Translations under genes and position numbers: made by a program | The notes under the pieces: generated by a model | What the model saw: the letters and a program-made list of their open reading frames with translations, nothing else | What the model was told of the DNA's origin: nothing | The model's database searches: none | Shown: piece by piece, positions 43,896 through 52,383 of the stretch | Numbering within the stretch: position 1 is the first letter of the stretch | Layout: each line of letters starts with the position of its first letter | Source: Thermoflexus sp. | GTDB lineage: Bacteria; Chloroflexota; Anaerolineae; Aggregatilineales; Aggregatilineaceae | NCBI GenBank assembly: GCA_020724465.1 | Contig: DYGX01000009.1 | Location: forward strand, 1 to 64,000 | Direction: 5' to 3' | Length of the DNA: 64,000 nt

Positions 43896-45703
43896 GTTGC
43901 ATCCTCGCCGTGCCACAACGCCCGCACACGGTGCGCCGCCAGCTTGGGACGCCGGTCGCGCGTGAAGATCCCCTTGTAGTTGGTTGCCCCGACGCGATGA
44001 ACCGCTTGCGAGGTCTTGAAATCGCACAGGTTCCAGATATGCTGGCCGACAACAAATGGTTTCGCGTTGGTGAGTTGAATCTGCTTGGTGAGAAATTCGG
44101 CCTGGTACTCCTCGCTGAACATCTCGGGCGGCTGCGCGTGGTGACCGGGGATGGCGTCCGTTCCGAATTCGGAGAGGATGAACGGCTTCGGATAGAGCCG
44201 ATGAATCAGCTCAATTTCCGCATCTAGACGCTCCAGGCCGTGGTCGATCTGGCCGGACAGTGAATACCAGCCGTGGTAGCGATTCAGGCAGATCACATCC
44301 ATGAACTCAAACGCTTCTTCGAGCGCGCCTTCGTGGCTGACCAGCGTCACGGGGCGCGTGGGATCAAGCTCGCGCACCAGCTCCGCCTGCGCCTTGAAAG
44401 CCGCGACCGCTTCCGGGCGGCTGGGGTGGTCGACGACGGTCAGATCGCGGTAGTAGGCTTCGCGCGCTTCGAGGTAGGCGGTGTGCGGCTCGTTGGCGAT
44501 CGACCACATGATGACGCTGGGATGGTTTTTGTCGCGGTCGATCATCTCGCGGATCATCTGCTGGCACAGGCGGTTGCGCTTTTCGAGACCCTCCTCAAAG
44601 AAGAACAGGCCAACAGCGGGCGTTTCATCGATCACCAGGAACCCCAGGCGATCGGCCAGATCCATCATCTGCTCCGAGTAGGGATAGTGCGAGGTGCGGA
44701 ACGAGTTGGCCCCGATCCAGCGCATGAGCGCATAGTCTTTGACGATCAGCGCCGGCAGCAGTCCTTTGCCGACGACAGGGAAGTCCTCATGGCGGCCAAA
44801 GCCGACCAGCTTCAGCGGCTCGCCGTTGAGCAGCAGCCGGTCGCCCTCGACCGCGATCGTGCGGATGCCGATCGCCAGCGTGTAGCGATCGACGACGGCG
44901 CCGTCACGCAGCAACTCGACGCGTAGATCGTAGAGATTGGGCGTATCCGGCGACCACAAGGCGGCATCGCGCACGATCAGCGTCGCCTCGGTGCCAGTCC
45001 CTTCGATGCGGCGCTCTGTTGAACTCTCCGCCCCATGCCCGGCCAGCGTCACGCGCGCAGTCAGCGGCGCCTCGCCCGGCGTGCTGCGCTCGATCCGCAC
45101 CCGCACCACGCCATCCGTGCCGTCAAGCTCGGTGATGACGGTCAGGTCGGTGATCGCGTCGGGCGGCTGGGTGTAGAGGATGACCGGGCGCTGGATACCG
45201 CAGTAAGGGAAGAAGTCGTAGCTGGTATCGGGGAAGTTGACCGTCGGGAAGGCAGCCCCCGGCAACCCGCCCAGCTTTCCGGGCGGCACGCGGTCCGGCG
45301 CCAGATCGCCGTCGACGCGCACAACCAGCCGGTTGCCCTCAGCCTTGACGCGGTCCGTGATGTCGAACACAAACGGCAGATAGCCCCCCTCGTGTTCGCC
45401 AAGGCACTCGCCATTAAGCCACACACGGGCCAGATAGCTCACCGCGTTGAAACGCACAAAGATCTTCTGCCCGTGCCAGCCCCACGGCAGATCGAACGTG
45501 GTCTGGTACCACGCCACGCCGGTGTAATCGCGCCAGTCGACAAACTGGTCATTCCAACTGGCGGGCACCGCGATGATCTCGCCTGGATCAAAACCGGCGC
45601 CCCACCCCTGCTCTACCCCCTGATCAGCAGGATCAAAGCGAAAATCCCAAAACCCGGATAGATCGGTCATCTGGCGGCACGTGTTGGATTGAGGATAAAG
45701 CAT
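43892..45703 (-). CDS. uidA: Beta-glucuronidase, glycoside hydrolase family 2
   Basis: 603 residues from ATG 45703 (AGAAGGG upstream). Sugar-binding N-domain (MTDLSGFWDFRFDPAD), Ig-like middle domain and a TIM barrel with the acid/base Glu405 (WSIANEPH) and nucleophile Glu512 (FILSEFGTDA). QIQLTNAKPFVVGQHIWNLCDFKT and the later NYKGIFTRDRRPKLAAH are typical beta-glucuronidase segments; the length equals E. coli GUS (603). It removes terminal glucuronic acid. No signal peptide, so intracellular. It shares the operon with a sugar ABC importer, the GH88 enzyme and a LacI regulator. The residue choice among GH2 members favours glucuronidase over galactosidase. Confidence 0.93.
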   Translation of the reverse strand: MLYPQSNTCRQMTDLSGFWDFRFDPADQGVEQGWGAGFDPGEIIAVPASWNDQFVDWRDYTGVAWYQTTFDLPWGWHGQKIFVRFNAVSYLARVWLNGECLGEHEGGYLPFVFDITDRVKAEGNRLVVRVDGDLAPDRVPPGKLGGLPGAAFPTVNFPDTSYDFFPYCGIQRPVILYTQPPDAITDLTVITELDGTDGVVRVRIERSTPGEAPLTARVTLAGHGAESSTERRIEGTGTEATLIVRDAALWSPDTPNLYDLRVELLRDGAVVDRYTLAIGIRTIAVEGDRLLLNGEPLKLVGFGRHEDFPVVGKGLLPALIVKDYALMRWIGANSFRTSHYPYSEQMMDLADRLGFLVIDETPAVGLFFFEEGLEKRNRLCQQMIREMIDRDKNHPSVIMWSIANEPHTAYLEAREAYYRDLTVVDHPSRPEAVAAFKAQAELVRELDPTRPVTLVSHEGALEEAFEFMDVICLNRYHGWYSLSGQIDHGLERLDAEIELIHRLYPKPFILSEFGTDAIPGHHAQPPEMFSEEYQAEFLTKQIQLTNAKPFVVGQHIWNLCDFKTSQAVHRVGATNYKGIFTRDRRPKLAAHRVRALWHGEDAT

Positions 45704-45811
45704 ACTCGTCAGCACCCTTCTGAGATGCACAGAACGCAAGCACAACAAGCCCGCCGGCTCGGGCGATACACGCACGGCGATCCGGCGTCCTTTCAAGCAG
45801 GATGAAGCCAG

Positions 45812-45841
45812 GCGCACCCGGCCTGCTCCGTCCGGGCGCGC
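45812..45841 (-). promoter_or_regulatory. Intercistronic inverted repeat after the second permease gene
   Basis: GCGCACCCGG at 45812-45821 pairs with CCGGGCGCGC at 45832-45841 (one A-C mismatch) around a 10-base loop. It begins one base after the permease stop at 45843 on the minus strand and precedes the beta-glucuronidase gene by about 110 bases. No T-run follows, so it may only reduce read-through into the enzyme genes. Confidence 0.45.
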
Positions 45842-45842
45842 A

Positions 45843-46697
45843 TCAGCCTTTGATCCCGGTCGTTCCAATACCTTCCACGAAGAAACGCTGGAAAGCGAAG
45901 AACAGCGCCATCACCGGAATCAGGGAGATGAGCGAGGCGGCCATGATCAGGGCGTAGTCGGTGGAATATTGCTGGATGAACATGCGCAGCCCCAACTGGA
46001 TGGTCTTCAGCGATTCCGAGTGTAGGTAGATCAACGGCCCCATGAAGTCATTCCATACAAACACAGCGGAGAAGATGGTCAGCGTCGCCAGCGCAGGCTT
46101 GGACAGCGGCAGCATGATCCGGAAGTAAATGCCATATTCGCTCAGGCCGTCGATGCGGGCCGCGTCCAGAATCTCGTTGGGGATACTGATAAAGAACTGG
46201 CGCAGCAGGAACACGCCGAACGCCGTGAACGCCTGCAGCAGGATCAGGGAAAGATGGGTGTCGACCAGCCCCAGCTCGCGCATCAGGATGAACTGCGGGA
46301 TCATGTACACCTGCCAGGGAATAGCAATGCTCCCCAGGTAGGCCAGAAACAGAAAATCCCGGCCCTTGAATTCCAGTTTGGCGAAGGCATAGGCGGCAAA
46401 GCTGCTGGTCGCCACTTGAAGGAACGTGATGATCGTCGTTAACTTCAGCGTATTGAGAATAAACGTCAGGAATGGGATCCGCGTCCAAATAGTCGTGTAG
46501 TTGCTCCACTGTGGATCTCGGGGAATCCACTCGATCGGAAAGCGGAAAACATCTTTGTCCAGCTTCAACGACGCCGAGGCCATCCAGATGAAAGGCAGAA
46601 GCATGAGCATTGCCAGCGCGATCAGAAGCACGTAGGTCAGGCTCCGGGCGATGACACTGCGCCCAAGCCCGCGCTGCCGGACGCGCACCGCGCTCAT
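45843..46697 (-). CDS. ABC sugar transporter permease, MalG/UgpE type
   Basis: 284 residues from ATG 46697 (TAGGAGCC upstream; a start 11 codons earlier lacks a good site). Six membrane segments are seen, the first TYVLLIALAMLMLLPFIWMASASL. The EAA loop (EILDAARIDGLSEYGIYFRI) and the C-terminal FQRFFVEGIGTTGIKG are characteristic. It is partner to the permease encoded just upstream. No ATPase is in the operon. Confidence 0.92.
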   Translation of the reverse strand: MSAVRVRQRGLGRSVIARSLTYVLLIALAMLMLLPFIWMASASLKLDKDVFRFPIEWIPRDPQWSNYTTIWTRIPFLTFILNTLKLTTIITFLQVATSSFAAYAFAKLEFKGRDFLFLAYLGSIAIPWQVYMIPQFILMRELGLVDTHLSLILLQAFTAFGVFLLRQFFISIPNEILDAARIDGLSEYGIYFRIMLPLSKPALATLTIFSAVFVWNDFMGPLIYLHSESLKTIQLGLRMFIQQYSTDYALIMAASLISLIPVMALFFAFQRFFVEGIGTTGIKG

Positions 46698-46744
46698 GCT
46701 GAGGCTCCTATGCGTGGGTAAACCGGTCATCTCCGCTGTCTCCT

Positions 46745-47674
46745 CTACACCTGAGAGTACTCGACCCAGCGGCGCTCCATGTAGAACTGGACGAGGGTGA
46801 TAACCATCACCAGGGCAAACAGCACCATCGCGATGGCGCTGGAATATCCAAATCGAAACTGTCGGAACGCCGTGTTATAGGTGTGCAGAACCAGCACGTT
46901 CGTCGCGCGCCCCGGCCCGCCGTTGGTCATCACCAGAATCAGATCGAAGACCTTGAAGGATGTGATCGTGAGCATGATGCTGATAAAGAACGTCGCGGGG
47001 GTCAGCATCGGCACGGTGATATACCGGAATTTCTGCCAGGCGTTCGCCCCGTCGATGGCTGCCGACTCGTACAGGATGCGCGGGATACCCTGCAAAGCGG
47101 CCAGGTAGATGATCATGTAGTATCCCATGTTGCGCCAGATGCTCGCCATGACGACGGTCGGCATCGCCCAATCGACCGAGGCAGACCAGCGCGGCGGGTT
47201 GTCCACACCGAGCGCCCTGAGGAACTCGTTGACGGGACCTGCCGAGGGAAAGAAAAGCATGTTCCAGACAACGGCGACCGCGACCAGCGACGCGACATAG
47301 GGGAAGAAGTAGATCGTCCGAAAGATGTTTCTACCCCGCAGAGGTTGGTTAAGCAGGACCGCCAGCCCCAGCGAGCACACCATTGTCAGCGGCACAGTTC
47401 CACCCACATACCACAGTGTGTTTTTCAGGGCGATCTTGAAGGTGTCGTCGTCCAGCAGCCGTTTGAAGTTGTCCAGACCGGCCCAACTGATCTGGTTTGC
47501 CCCGTCCCAGTTCATGAAAGCAAGCCCCAGCGAGAACACTATGGGAACGAGCGTGAAGACGGCGAAACCCAGCAGGTTGGGGAGTACAAAGGAGTACGCA
47601 ACCAGGTTCTTGGTGAGCTGCCTTCGGCCTCTGGTCGGACTCGTGGTGTGGATGCTCAGTCTCATGATTCCCAT
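46745..47674 (-). CDS. ABC sugar transporter permease, MalF/UgpA type
   Basis: 309 residues from ATG 47674 (AAAAGGA upstream; a further ATG at 47665 and GTG at 47698 are alternatives). Six membrane segments, starting LVAYSFVLPNLLGFAVFTLVP. The EAA loop (ESAAIDGANAWQKFRYITVP) is present. It forms the channel with the MalG-type partner, 47 bases downstream. A 9-bp stem-loop separates it from the binding-protein gene. Confidence 0.92.
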   Translation of the reverse strand: MGIMRLSIHTTSPTRGRRQLTKNLVAYSFVLPNLLGFAVFTLVPIVFSLGLAFMNWDGANQISWAGLDNFKRLLDDDTFKIALKNTLWYVGGTVPLTMVCSLGLAVLLNQPLRGRNIFRTIYFFPYVASLVAVAVVWNMLFFPSAGPVNEFLRALGVDNPPRWSASVDWAMPTVVMASIWRNMGYYMIIYLAALQGIPRILYESAAIDGANAWQKFRYITVPMLTPATFFISIMLTITSFKVFDLILVMTNGGPGRATNVLVLHTYNTAFRQFRFGYSSAIAMVLFALVMVITLVQFYMERRWVEYSQV

Positions 47675-47786
47675 AGCAAACAATTGTCCTTTTCTCACAT
47701 CTGGAACGGCGCCCTGACACAGGTTGTTGGGTGAGCGCCAGTATCCGCTTTTCCGCGCCGGCTGGCGGAGGTGAAGAGGTGTGCGT

Positions 47787-47816
47787 GGGGATGCTCACGG
47801 TTGCGCAAGCATCCCC
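47787..47816 (-). promoter_or_regulatory. Intercistronic stem-loop between binding protein and permease
   Basis: GGGGATGCT at 47787-47795 pairs perfectly with AGCATCCCC at 47808-47816, loop of 12 bases, 31 bases after the binding-protein stop (47847) and 113 bases before the permease start. The loop contains TTGCGCAA, the centre of the LacI palindrome near 50398. It may be an attenuator, a 3'-end protector or an extra operator. Confidence 0.55.
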
Positions 47817-47846
47817 CTCACTGACGTGGAAGTACGAGTCCGATGC

Positions 47847-49130
47847 CTACCCCAACACGTCGCGGATGCGGCTGGTCGCCTCTTCGAGACCTTCCTGAAC
47901 CGAGACGGAGTTGGTCATGATCAGGTCGTGCTGCTCGTTGAGGATCTGCTCAACCTCACCCACGTGCGGATGCATGGGCAGCTCCAGGCGAACGGTGGTG
48001 GTTTGCAGGGCCTCGGTGGCCTCGGCGGGAATCCCGTCCAGCGAGGCAAAGATCTCCAGCACTTCAGGGGTGCGGAGCGCGGGCAGATTGCCCAGGCTTG
48101 CCAGCACTTTAGCCCCCTCGGGGCCGGAGTAGAACTTGATGAAGTCCCACGCGGCATCTTTGTTATCCGACCGCGCGTTGATCGCCAGAGACGTCAGCGT
48201 GCCGGCAGTCGTTCCGGGCGCCACACCCTCTGGATGCGGGAAAGCGGCCACGCCCCAGTCGAAGTCGAAGATACCCGCGGCCTGATCCGCCACCAGCCGA
48301 CCGATAAACCAGGACCCCATCGGGAGCATCGCCACCTGCCCATTGATGAAGGGTCCGGAATAGTGGATGTTGCCCGCCCTCAACTCGCCGTAGTCCATGA
48401 CGATACCGTCTTTCTGCATCGCCGTGACCATCTCATACATGGGCGCCATGAAGCTGTAGTCGTCGGCGATGATGGTGTGCAGGCCGTCCTGCACGGTCGC
48501 CAACTGAACGCAGGAACGCCACACGTGGAAATGCGCGCCGTAGATCTTGTCGGCGCCGCTGCCGCTGGTGAGCTGGCGCGCCAGAGCATCAAACTCCGCC
48601 CAGGTCATGTCATTGGTCGGGTAATCCACGCCGGCTGCGTCAAAGATGTCCTTGTTGTAGAACAGAATCCAGATGTCGCTGCGGAACGGGAGCGCGTAAA
48701 TCGACCCCTCGTACGTCAGTTCTTCGGCGGCGCCGCTGTACACGCTCAGGTCGAGGGCGTCACGCTCGACGTACTCGTTCAGCGGGATGATCTGGTTTCG
48801 GGTCAGCATCGCGGCATAGCCGGGGATATCCTTGACGGTGATGATGTCGGTATCGTCGCCGCCGGAGAGCCGGATGTTCATCACATCCTGATACTCAGCC
48901 GACGAAATATCGACGAGTTCAACGGTGACGTTCGGGTTTGCAGCTTCATAGGCATCAATCACCGCCTGCCAATAGGGGGTGGTGGCGACGTCCCACGCAG
49001 ACATGGTGAGCGTGATGCGCTCGCCCTGGGCAGACACTCTACCGGAAAGGAAGCCGCCACTCACCACGAGCGCGACCACGACAAGCGCCACGAGGGTGTT
49101 CACAGCGCGCCGGTTTGACCATGTAGCCAT
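47847..49130 (-). CDS. ABC sugar transporter, extracellular substrate-binding protein
   Basis: 427 residues, family 1 (MalE/UgpB-like). The signal covers about residues 12-34 (TLVALVVVALVVSGGFLSGRVSA). The mature start ITLTMSAWDVATTPYWQAVIDAYEAANP is typical. Motifs such as NARSDNKDAAWDFIKFYSG and a C-terminal EQILNEQHDLIM support the fold. AAGGAGC precedes the ATG. First structural gene of the uronide operon after the LacI gene; its ligand is probably a glucuronic-acid-containing oligosaccharide, by analogy with the enzymes downstream. Confidence 0.93.
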   Translation of the reverse strand: MATWSNRRAVNTLVALVVVALVVSGGFLSGRVSAQGERITLTMSAWDVATTPYWQAVIDAYEAANPNVTVELVDISSAEYQDVMNIRLSGGDDTDIITVKDIPGYAAMLTRNQIIPLNEYVERDALDLSVYSGAAEELTYEGSIYALPFRSDIWILFYNKDIFDAAGVDYPTNDMTWAEFDALARQLTSGSGADKIYGAHFHVWRSCVQLATVQDGLHTIIADDYSFMAPMYEMVTAMQKDGIVMDYGELRAGNIHYSGPFINGQVAMLPMGSWFIGRLVADQAAGIFDFDWGVAAFPHPEGVAPGTTAGTLTSLAINARSDNKDAAWDFIKFYSGPEGAKVLASLGNLPALRTPEVLEIFASLDGIPAEATEALQTTTVRLELPMHPHVGEVEQILNEQHDLIMTNSVSVQEGLEEATSRIRDVLG

Positions 49131-49228
49131 TTTAGGTGCTCCTTATATAATCTAGGGTGGCGATTGGGACAGGTGAGCGTGTGTTTCTAATCGATCGACC
49201 GGACATACCTCCTTGTCTCAATGTGTTA

Positions 49229-49265
49229 ACGGGAAAGTGCGTCGGGCTAGGGCGCACTTTCCCGT
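49229..49265 (-). terminator. Hairpin at the end of the LacI gene, upstream of the binding-protein gene
   Basis: ACGGGAAAGTGCG (49229-49241) pairs perfectly with CGCACTTTCCCGT (49253-49265): a 13-bp stem with an 11-base loop. On the minus strand it spans the LacI stop codon (49247-49249) and is followed by TAACAC, not a T-run. It may partially end transcription before the structural genes, leaving LacI and transporter levels unequal. Confidence 0.5.
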
Positions 49266-50263
49266 ATGATCAATCTCTGGTGAATGATGATCGTCTCGTG
49301 CTTGCGCTGGCCACCGATACGTTCGAGCAGCATCTTGACTGCCAGCGCCCCGATCTCGTGTTTGGGAGTTTGCAAAGTCGTCAGCTGAGGATGGACAAGC
49401 GTGGCAAGCTGAATATCATCGCACCCGGTGATCGCGATGTCGTCCGGCACGCGAATACCCAGCTCGGCGCAAGCCCGCAACGCGCCAGCCGCCACCAAAT
49501 CGTTGAAACACACCAGTCCGTCGATTTCGTGAAGGACGTGCTTCAACTGCCTGACAGCCTGATAGCCACCGTTCAGGTCGGCGGGGTGACAGGTGGTGTG
49601 CCAGGCAGGGTTAGGCGCGTAGCCCGCCGCTTCAAGCGCATTGACAAAACCTAGATACCGCTCGGTGCTAACCCGCGCGTCTGGCGGGCCGCCCACATAG
49701 GTCAGGTTCCGGCGCCCGGACGCAAGCAAATGATTGACGGCGAGCTGCATCCCTTCCGCGTCAGCGGTCTCAATGGCGCCCGCCAGCTCGCGCCAGGCGA
49801 TACCCTGGCCGTTGACGACCACCACATTCTGAAACTGCTCGACCAGCGGCATCAGCCGGTCTTCCGGCAGGCGTGGGGAACAAACGACAATACCATCGGC
49901 CTGAATGTCCTCTAAAAAGAGGAACATCCCCTCTTCCCGGTCCCAATCCCCTTCCGTGTTGCACAGCAGAATCTTGTACTCGTTTTCCCAGGCCGCGTCC
50001 TCGGCGCCGCGCGCGATCTCGGTGAAGAACTCGCTGGAAATGCTGGGAACAATCAGGCCCAGAAGAAACGTCTGGTCGGTGGCGAGGCTGCGCGCGATGC
50101 GGCTGCGCCGGTAGCCCAGGTGCTCAACTGCCTGCAACACTCTGGCGCGCGTCTCAGGGCTAAGCTCGCCTTTGTTGTTCAGCACGCGCGACACCGTGGT
50201 CTTCGTCACTCCCGCATAGGAAGCAACATCCGCAATGGTCACGCGTCGAGTAGGTCGGGACAC
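49247..50263 (-). CDS. LacI-family transcriptional regulator
   Basis: 338 residues. N-terminal helix-turn-helix (about 8-28, VTIADVASYAGVTKTTVSRV), hinge helix with RSRIARSLATDQ (about 52-63) and a sugar-binding domain ending RLIIRESAP. It leads an operon for a sugar importer and glucuronide-acting enzymes. Upstream, on the minus strand, a promoter (50414-50443) is followed by a perfect 24-base palindrome (50387-50410), the probable operator for this repressor. The inducer is probably the imported uronide or its product. Confidence 0.94.
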   Translation of the reverse strand: MSRPTRRVTIADVASYAGVTKTTVSRVLNNKGELSPETRARVLQAVEHLGYRRSRIARSLATDQTFLLGLIVPSISSEFFTEIARGAEDAAWENEYKILLCNTEGDWDREEGMFLFLEDIQADGIVVCSPRLPEDRLMPLVEQFQNVVVVNGQGIAWRELAGAIETADAEGMQLAVNHLLASGRRNLTYVGGPPDARVSTERYLGFVNALEAAGYAPNPAWHTTCHPADLNGGYQAVRQLKHVLHEIDGLVCFNDLVAAGALRACAELGIRVPDDIAITGCDDIQLATLVHPQLTTLQTPKHEIGALAVKMLLERIGGQRKHETIIIHQRLIIRESAP

Positions 50264-50386
50264 CGGGCTATCCTCAAGACGATTTCGTTCAAGACACTAA
50301 TCCGGACGTCGCGCTGAGGTCCGAATGTCGCTGCGCGTGGATCGTAGGCGACGAAGGCAAGGAGAACAGCAACACTAATAATCGCC

Positions 50387-50410
50387 GTTACCGGTTGCGC
50401 AACCGGTAAC
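50387..50410. promoter_or_regulatory. Perfect 24-base palindrome: LacI operator of the uronide operon
   Basis: GTTACCGGTTGC is followed directly by its reverse complement GCAACCGGTAAC. Two ACCGGT cores lie 12 bases apart (50390-50395 and 50402-50407), so there may be two overlapping LacI sites or one extended one. It spans about -3 to +21 of the promoter at 50414-50443. It shares the ACCGGT core with the operator of the first LacI operon at 546-557. Confidence 0.75.
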
Positions 50411-50413
50411 ATC

Positions 50414-50443
50414 ACAATATCACACCTGAATTCGAAAAGTCAA
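50414..50443 (-). promoter_or_regulatory. Sigma-70 type promoter of the lacI-uronide operon
   Basis: On the minus strand TTGACT (5/6, at 50443-50438) and TATTGT (4/6, at 50419-50414) are 18 bases apart. The start site near 50407 falls within the palindrome. Together with the palindrome this gives a repressible promoter for the LacI gene and, by read-through, the seven-gene operon. The remaining bases of 50264-50614 hold no other feature I can support. Confidence 0.6.
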
Positions 50444-50614
50444 GTAGGCAGCGTCAACGAGCACAAAAGGCTTCTGGCACGGCTGTGCAGAGCAACCGCA
50501 CCGCGCAGGCACCGCCCTACAGGGCGGAAAAGAGACGCTTGCCTTACGGAGCGTGGGCGAAGGGTGGATTTGCGGTATCATGACATTAAAACGTTGGACT
50601 GCACTGGAGCTGGT

Positions 50615-51682
50615 ATGTTTGGCGCTCGTGTGTTCTTGCTGGCAGTAACCGTGACGATGCTTCTGACGGATCTCACGCCGGCCCAGGCCGTGCCGGCAGA
50701 ACCGGCTGCGCCTCTGGCAGTCGCCCAGGGGCACCCCGGCTGCGCGGGCATCACCCGCGACGTCCTGCAAACGCCGGAATGTGATGCCGTCATGGCGGCC
50801 CAGCCCTACCCCGATGTGACGCGCATCCCCTACGATCTGGGCGTCATCGCAGGGCGGGATTTCGTCTACTTCGACGCTGACCAGGTGCCGCTATTTGACG
50901 CGCCCAACGGGAAAATCGTCGAGATATTCACGGCCGGGCGCAGCAGCTACGTCAATGTGCTGCAGCGGTCGGGGAACTGGGCGGAGATCCGCCCCGGCCG
51001 TTGGGCGTCGCTCAGAAACGCGCACTTCGCCGAACCCTCGACCTTCACCGGTGTGCTGATCAACCGGATGGAGATGCCCTTCGCCTGGGCGATCTACAAT
51101 CACTGCACATCCCTGGTGCCGGGCGGCCCGCCCAACTGCCAGCAGTCTGGCCGGTTCCGCCGCTACGATCTGATGAACATCTACGCCACCGTGCAGGTCG
51201 GCGAATGGGACTGGCATCTCGTCGGGCCGAACCGCTGGACGGTGCAGACCAACCTCAGCATTGTGCATCCCACACCCCCCGCCACCTTCAACTGGCGCTG
51301 GGTCGCCGTCAGCACGTATGAGCAGAACCTGGTCGCCTACGAGGGCACTCGCCCCGTGATGGCGACCCTGGTCTCGACCGGCGACATGGACGAAGAGAAG
51401 TGGCGCACCGATCCGGGCGTGTGGAAGGTCGAGCTGTTCTGGGAAGTCGGCCCGATGTCGGGCGCCGCGGGCAGCGACGATTTCTACGCGCTCGACCAGG
51501 TGCCATACCACATGTACTTCAACTGGCGCGAGGCGCTTCACGGCGTCTACTGGCACGACAACTTCGGCTTCTGGTGGTCGCACGGCTGCGTCAACCTGAC
51601 CGTCAGCGACGCCAAGTGGCTGTGGGACAACTGGGTGGTGATGGGCACGCGCGTCTATGTCTATGACGAGAAGCCGGGGTAG
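50615..51682 (+). CDS. Secreted L,D-transpeptidase (YkuD domain)
   Basis: 355 residues from ATG 50615. A signal peptide (about 5-24, VFLLAVTVTMLLTDLTPAQA) is followed by an SH3-like module (GRDFVYFDADQVPLFDAPNG) and the C-terminal YkuD domain with HGVYWHDNFGFWWSHGCVNL, the HxxxxHxxxxxSHGC(V/I) motif with catalytic Cys325 and His323. Such enzymes cross-link peptidoglycan (3-3 links) or attach proteins to it. This one may also be a structural variant; family members with an N-terminal extension are common in Chloroflexota. It is divergent from the uronide operon and convergent with the KdpE-like gene. Confidence 0.9.
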   Translation: MFGARVFLLAVTVTMLLTDLTPAQAVPAEPAAPLAVAQGHPGCAGITRDVLQTPECDAVMAAQPYPDVTRIPYDLGVIAGRDFVYFDADQVPLFDAPNGKIVEIFTAGRSSYVNVLQRSGNWAEIRPGRWASLRNAHFAEPSTFTGVLINRMEMPFAWAIYNHCTSLVPGGPPNCQQSGRFRRYDLMNIYATVQVGEWDWHLVGPNRWTVQTNLSIVHPTPPATFNWRWVAVSTYEQNLVAYEGTRPVMATLVSTGDMDEEKWRTDPGVWKVELFWEVGPMSGAAGSDDFYALDQVPYHMYFNWREALHGVYWHDNFGFWWSHGCVNLTVSDAKWLWDNWVVMGTRVYVYDEKPG

Positions 51683-51687
51683 CGCGG

Positions 51688-52383
51688 TCAGTCAATCGCG
51701 CGGAAGCGATAGCCGATCGCCGGTTCGGTGATGATATAGACCGGGCGCGAGGGGTCCGGCTCGATCTTCTGCCGCAAATTGCTGATGTTGACGCGCAGCA
51801 GGTGCGTCTCCCCCTCGTACATCTCGCCCCACACCTCGCGCAGCAGACGCTGGTGAGTCATCACGCGGCCCGCGTTGCGAGCCAGCAGGCGCAGCAAATC
51901 GTATTCGGTGGGCGTCAGGCGGACGGGCTCGCCGGCCACCGTCACCCGGCGCTCGGCAAAATCGATCTGCAAATCGCCAACGGCCAGGTGTGCCGCCTCG
52001 ACAACCGGCTGCGCGACGGGGCGCAACGCCACCCGCAGCCGCGCCAGCAGTTCGCCCGCGCTGAAGGGCTTGGTGAGGTAATCGTTGGCGCCCGAATCCA
52101 ACGCCGTGATCTTGTCGGACTCCTGATCGCGCACGGACAAGACGACGATCGGCGTCACCGACCACTCGCGCAGCCGCCGGATCACCTCGACGCCGTCCAG
52201 GTCTGGCAGCCCCAGATCGAGGATGATCACGTTCGGATTGTCACTGGCGGCGCGTTCTAACGCTTCCGCGCCGCTCGCCGCCTCGCTCACCGCGTAGTGC
52301 TGCCCGCGCAGGATTGTGCGCAAATAGCGGCGAAGCGCCTCTTCATCGTCCACAATCAGGATGCGTGCTTTTTCTCCGCTCAT
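51688..52383 (-). CDS. KdpE-like response regulator (OmpR family)
   Basis: 231 residues. Receiver domain with acidic Asp12-Asp13, phospho-acceptor Asp56 (VIILDLGLPDLDG) and Lys of YLTKPF. The C-terminal winged helix (about 135-228, LTPTEYDLLRLLARNAGRVMTH) is of the OmpR type, closest in pattern to KdpE. The start codon overlaps the kinase stop by four bases (ATGA). No kdpFABC potassium pump genes are in the window, so its target may be elsewhere or unrelated to potassium. Confidence 0.93.
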   Translation of the reverse strand: MSGEKARILIVDDEEALRRYLRTILRGQHYAVSEAASGAEALERAASDNPNVIILDLGLPDLDGVEVIRRLREWSVTPIVVLSVRDQESDKITALDSGANDYLTKPFSAGELLARLRVALRPVAQPVVEAAHLAVGDLQIDFAERRVTVAGEPVRLTPTEYDLLRLLARNAGRVMTHQRLLREVWGEMYEGETHLLRVNISNLRQKIEPDPSRPVYIITEPAIGYRFRAID

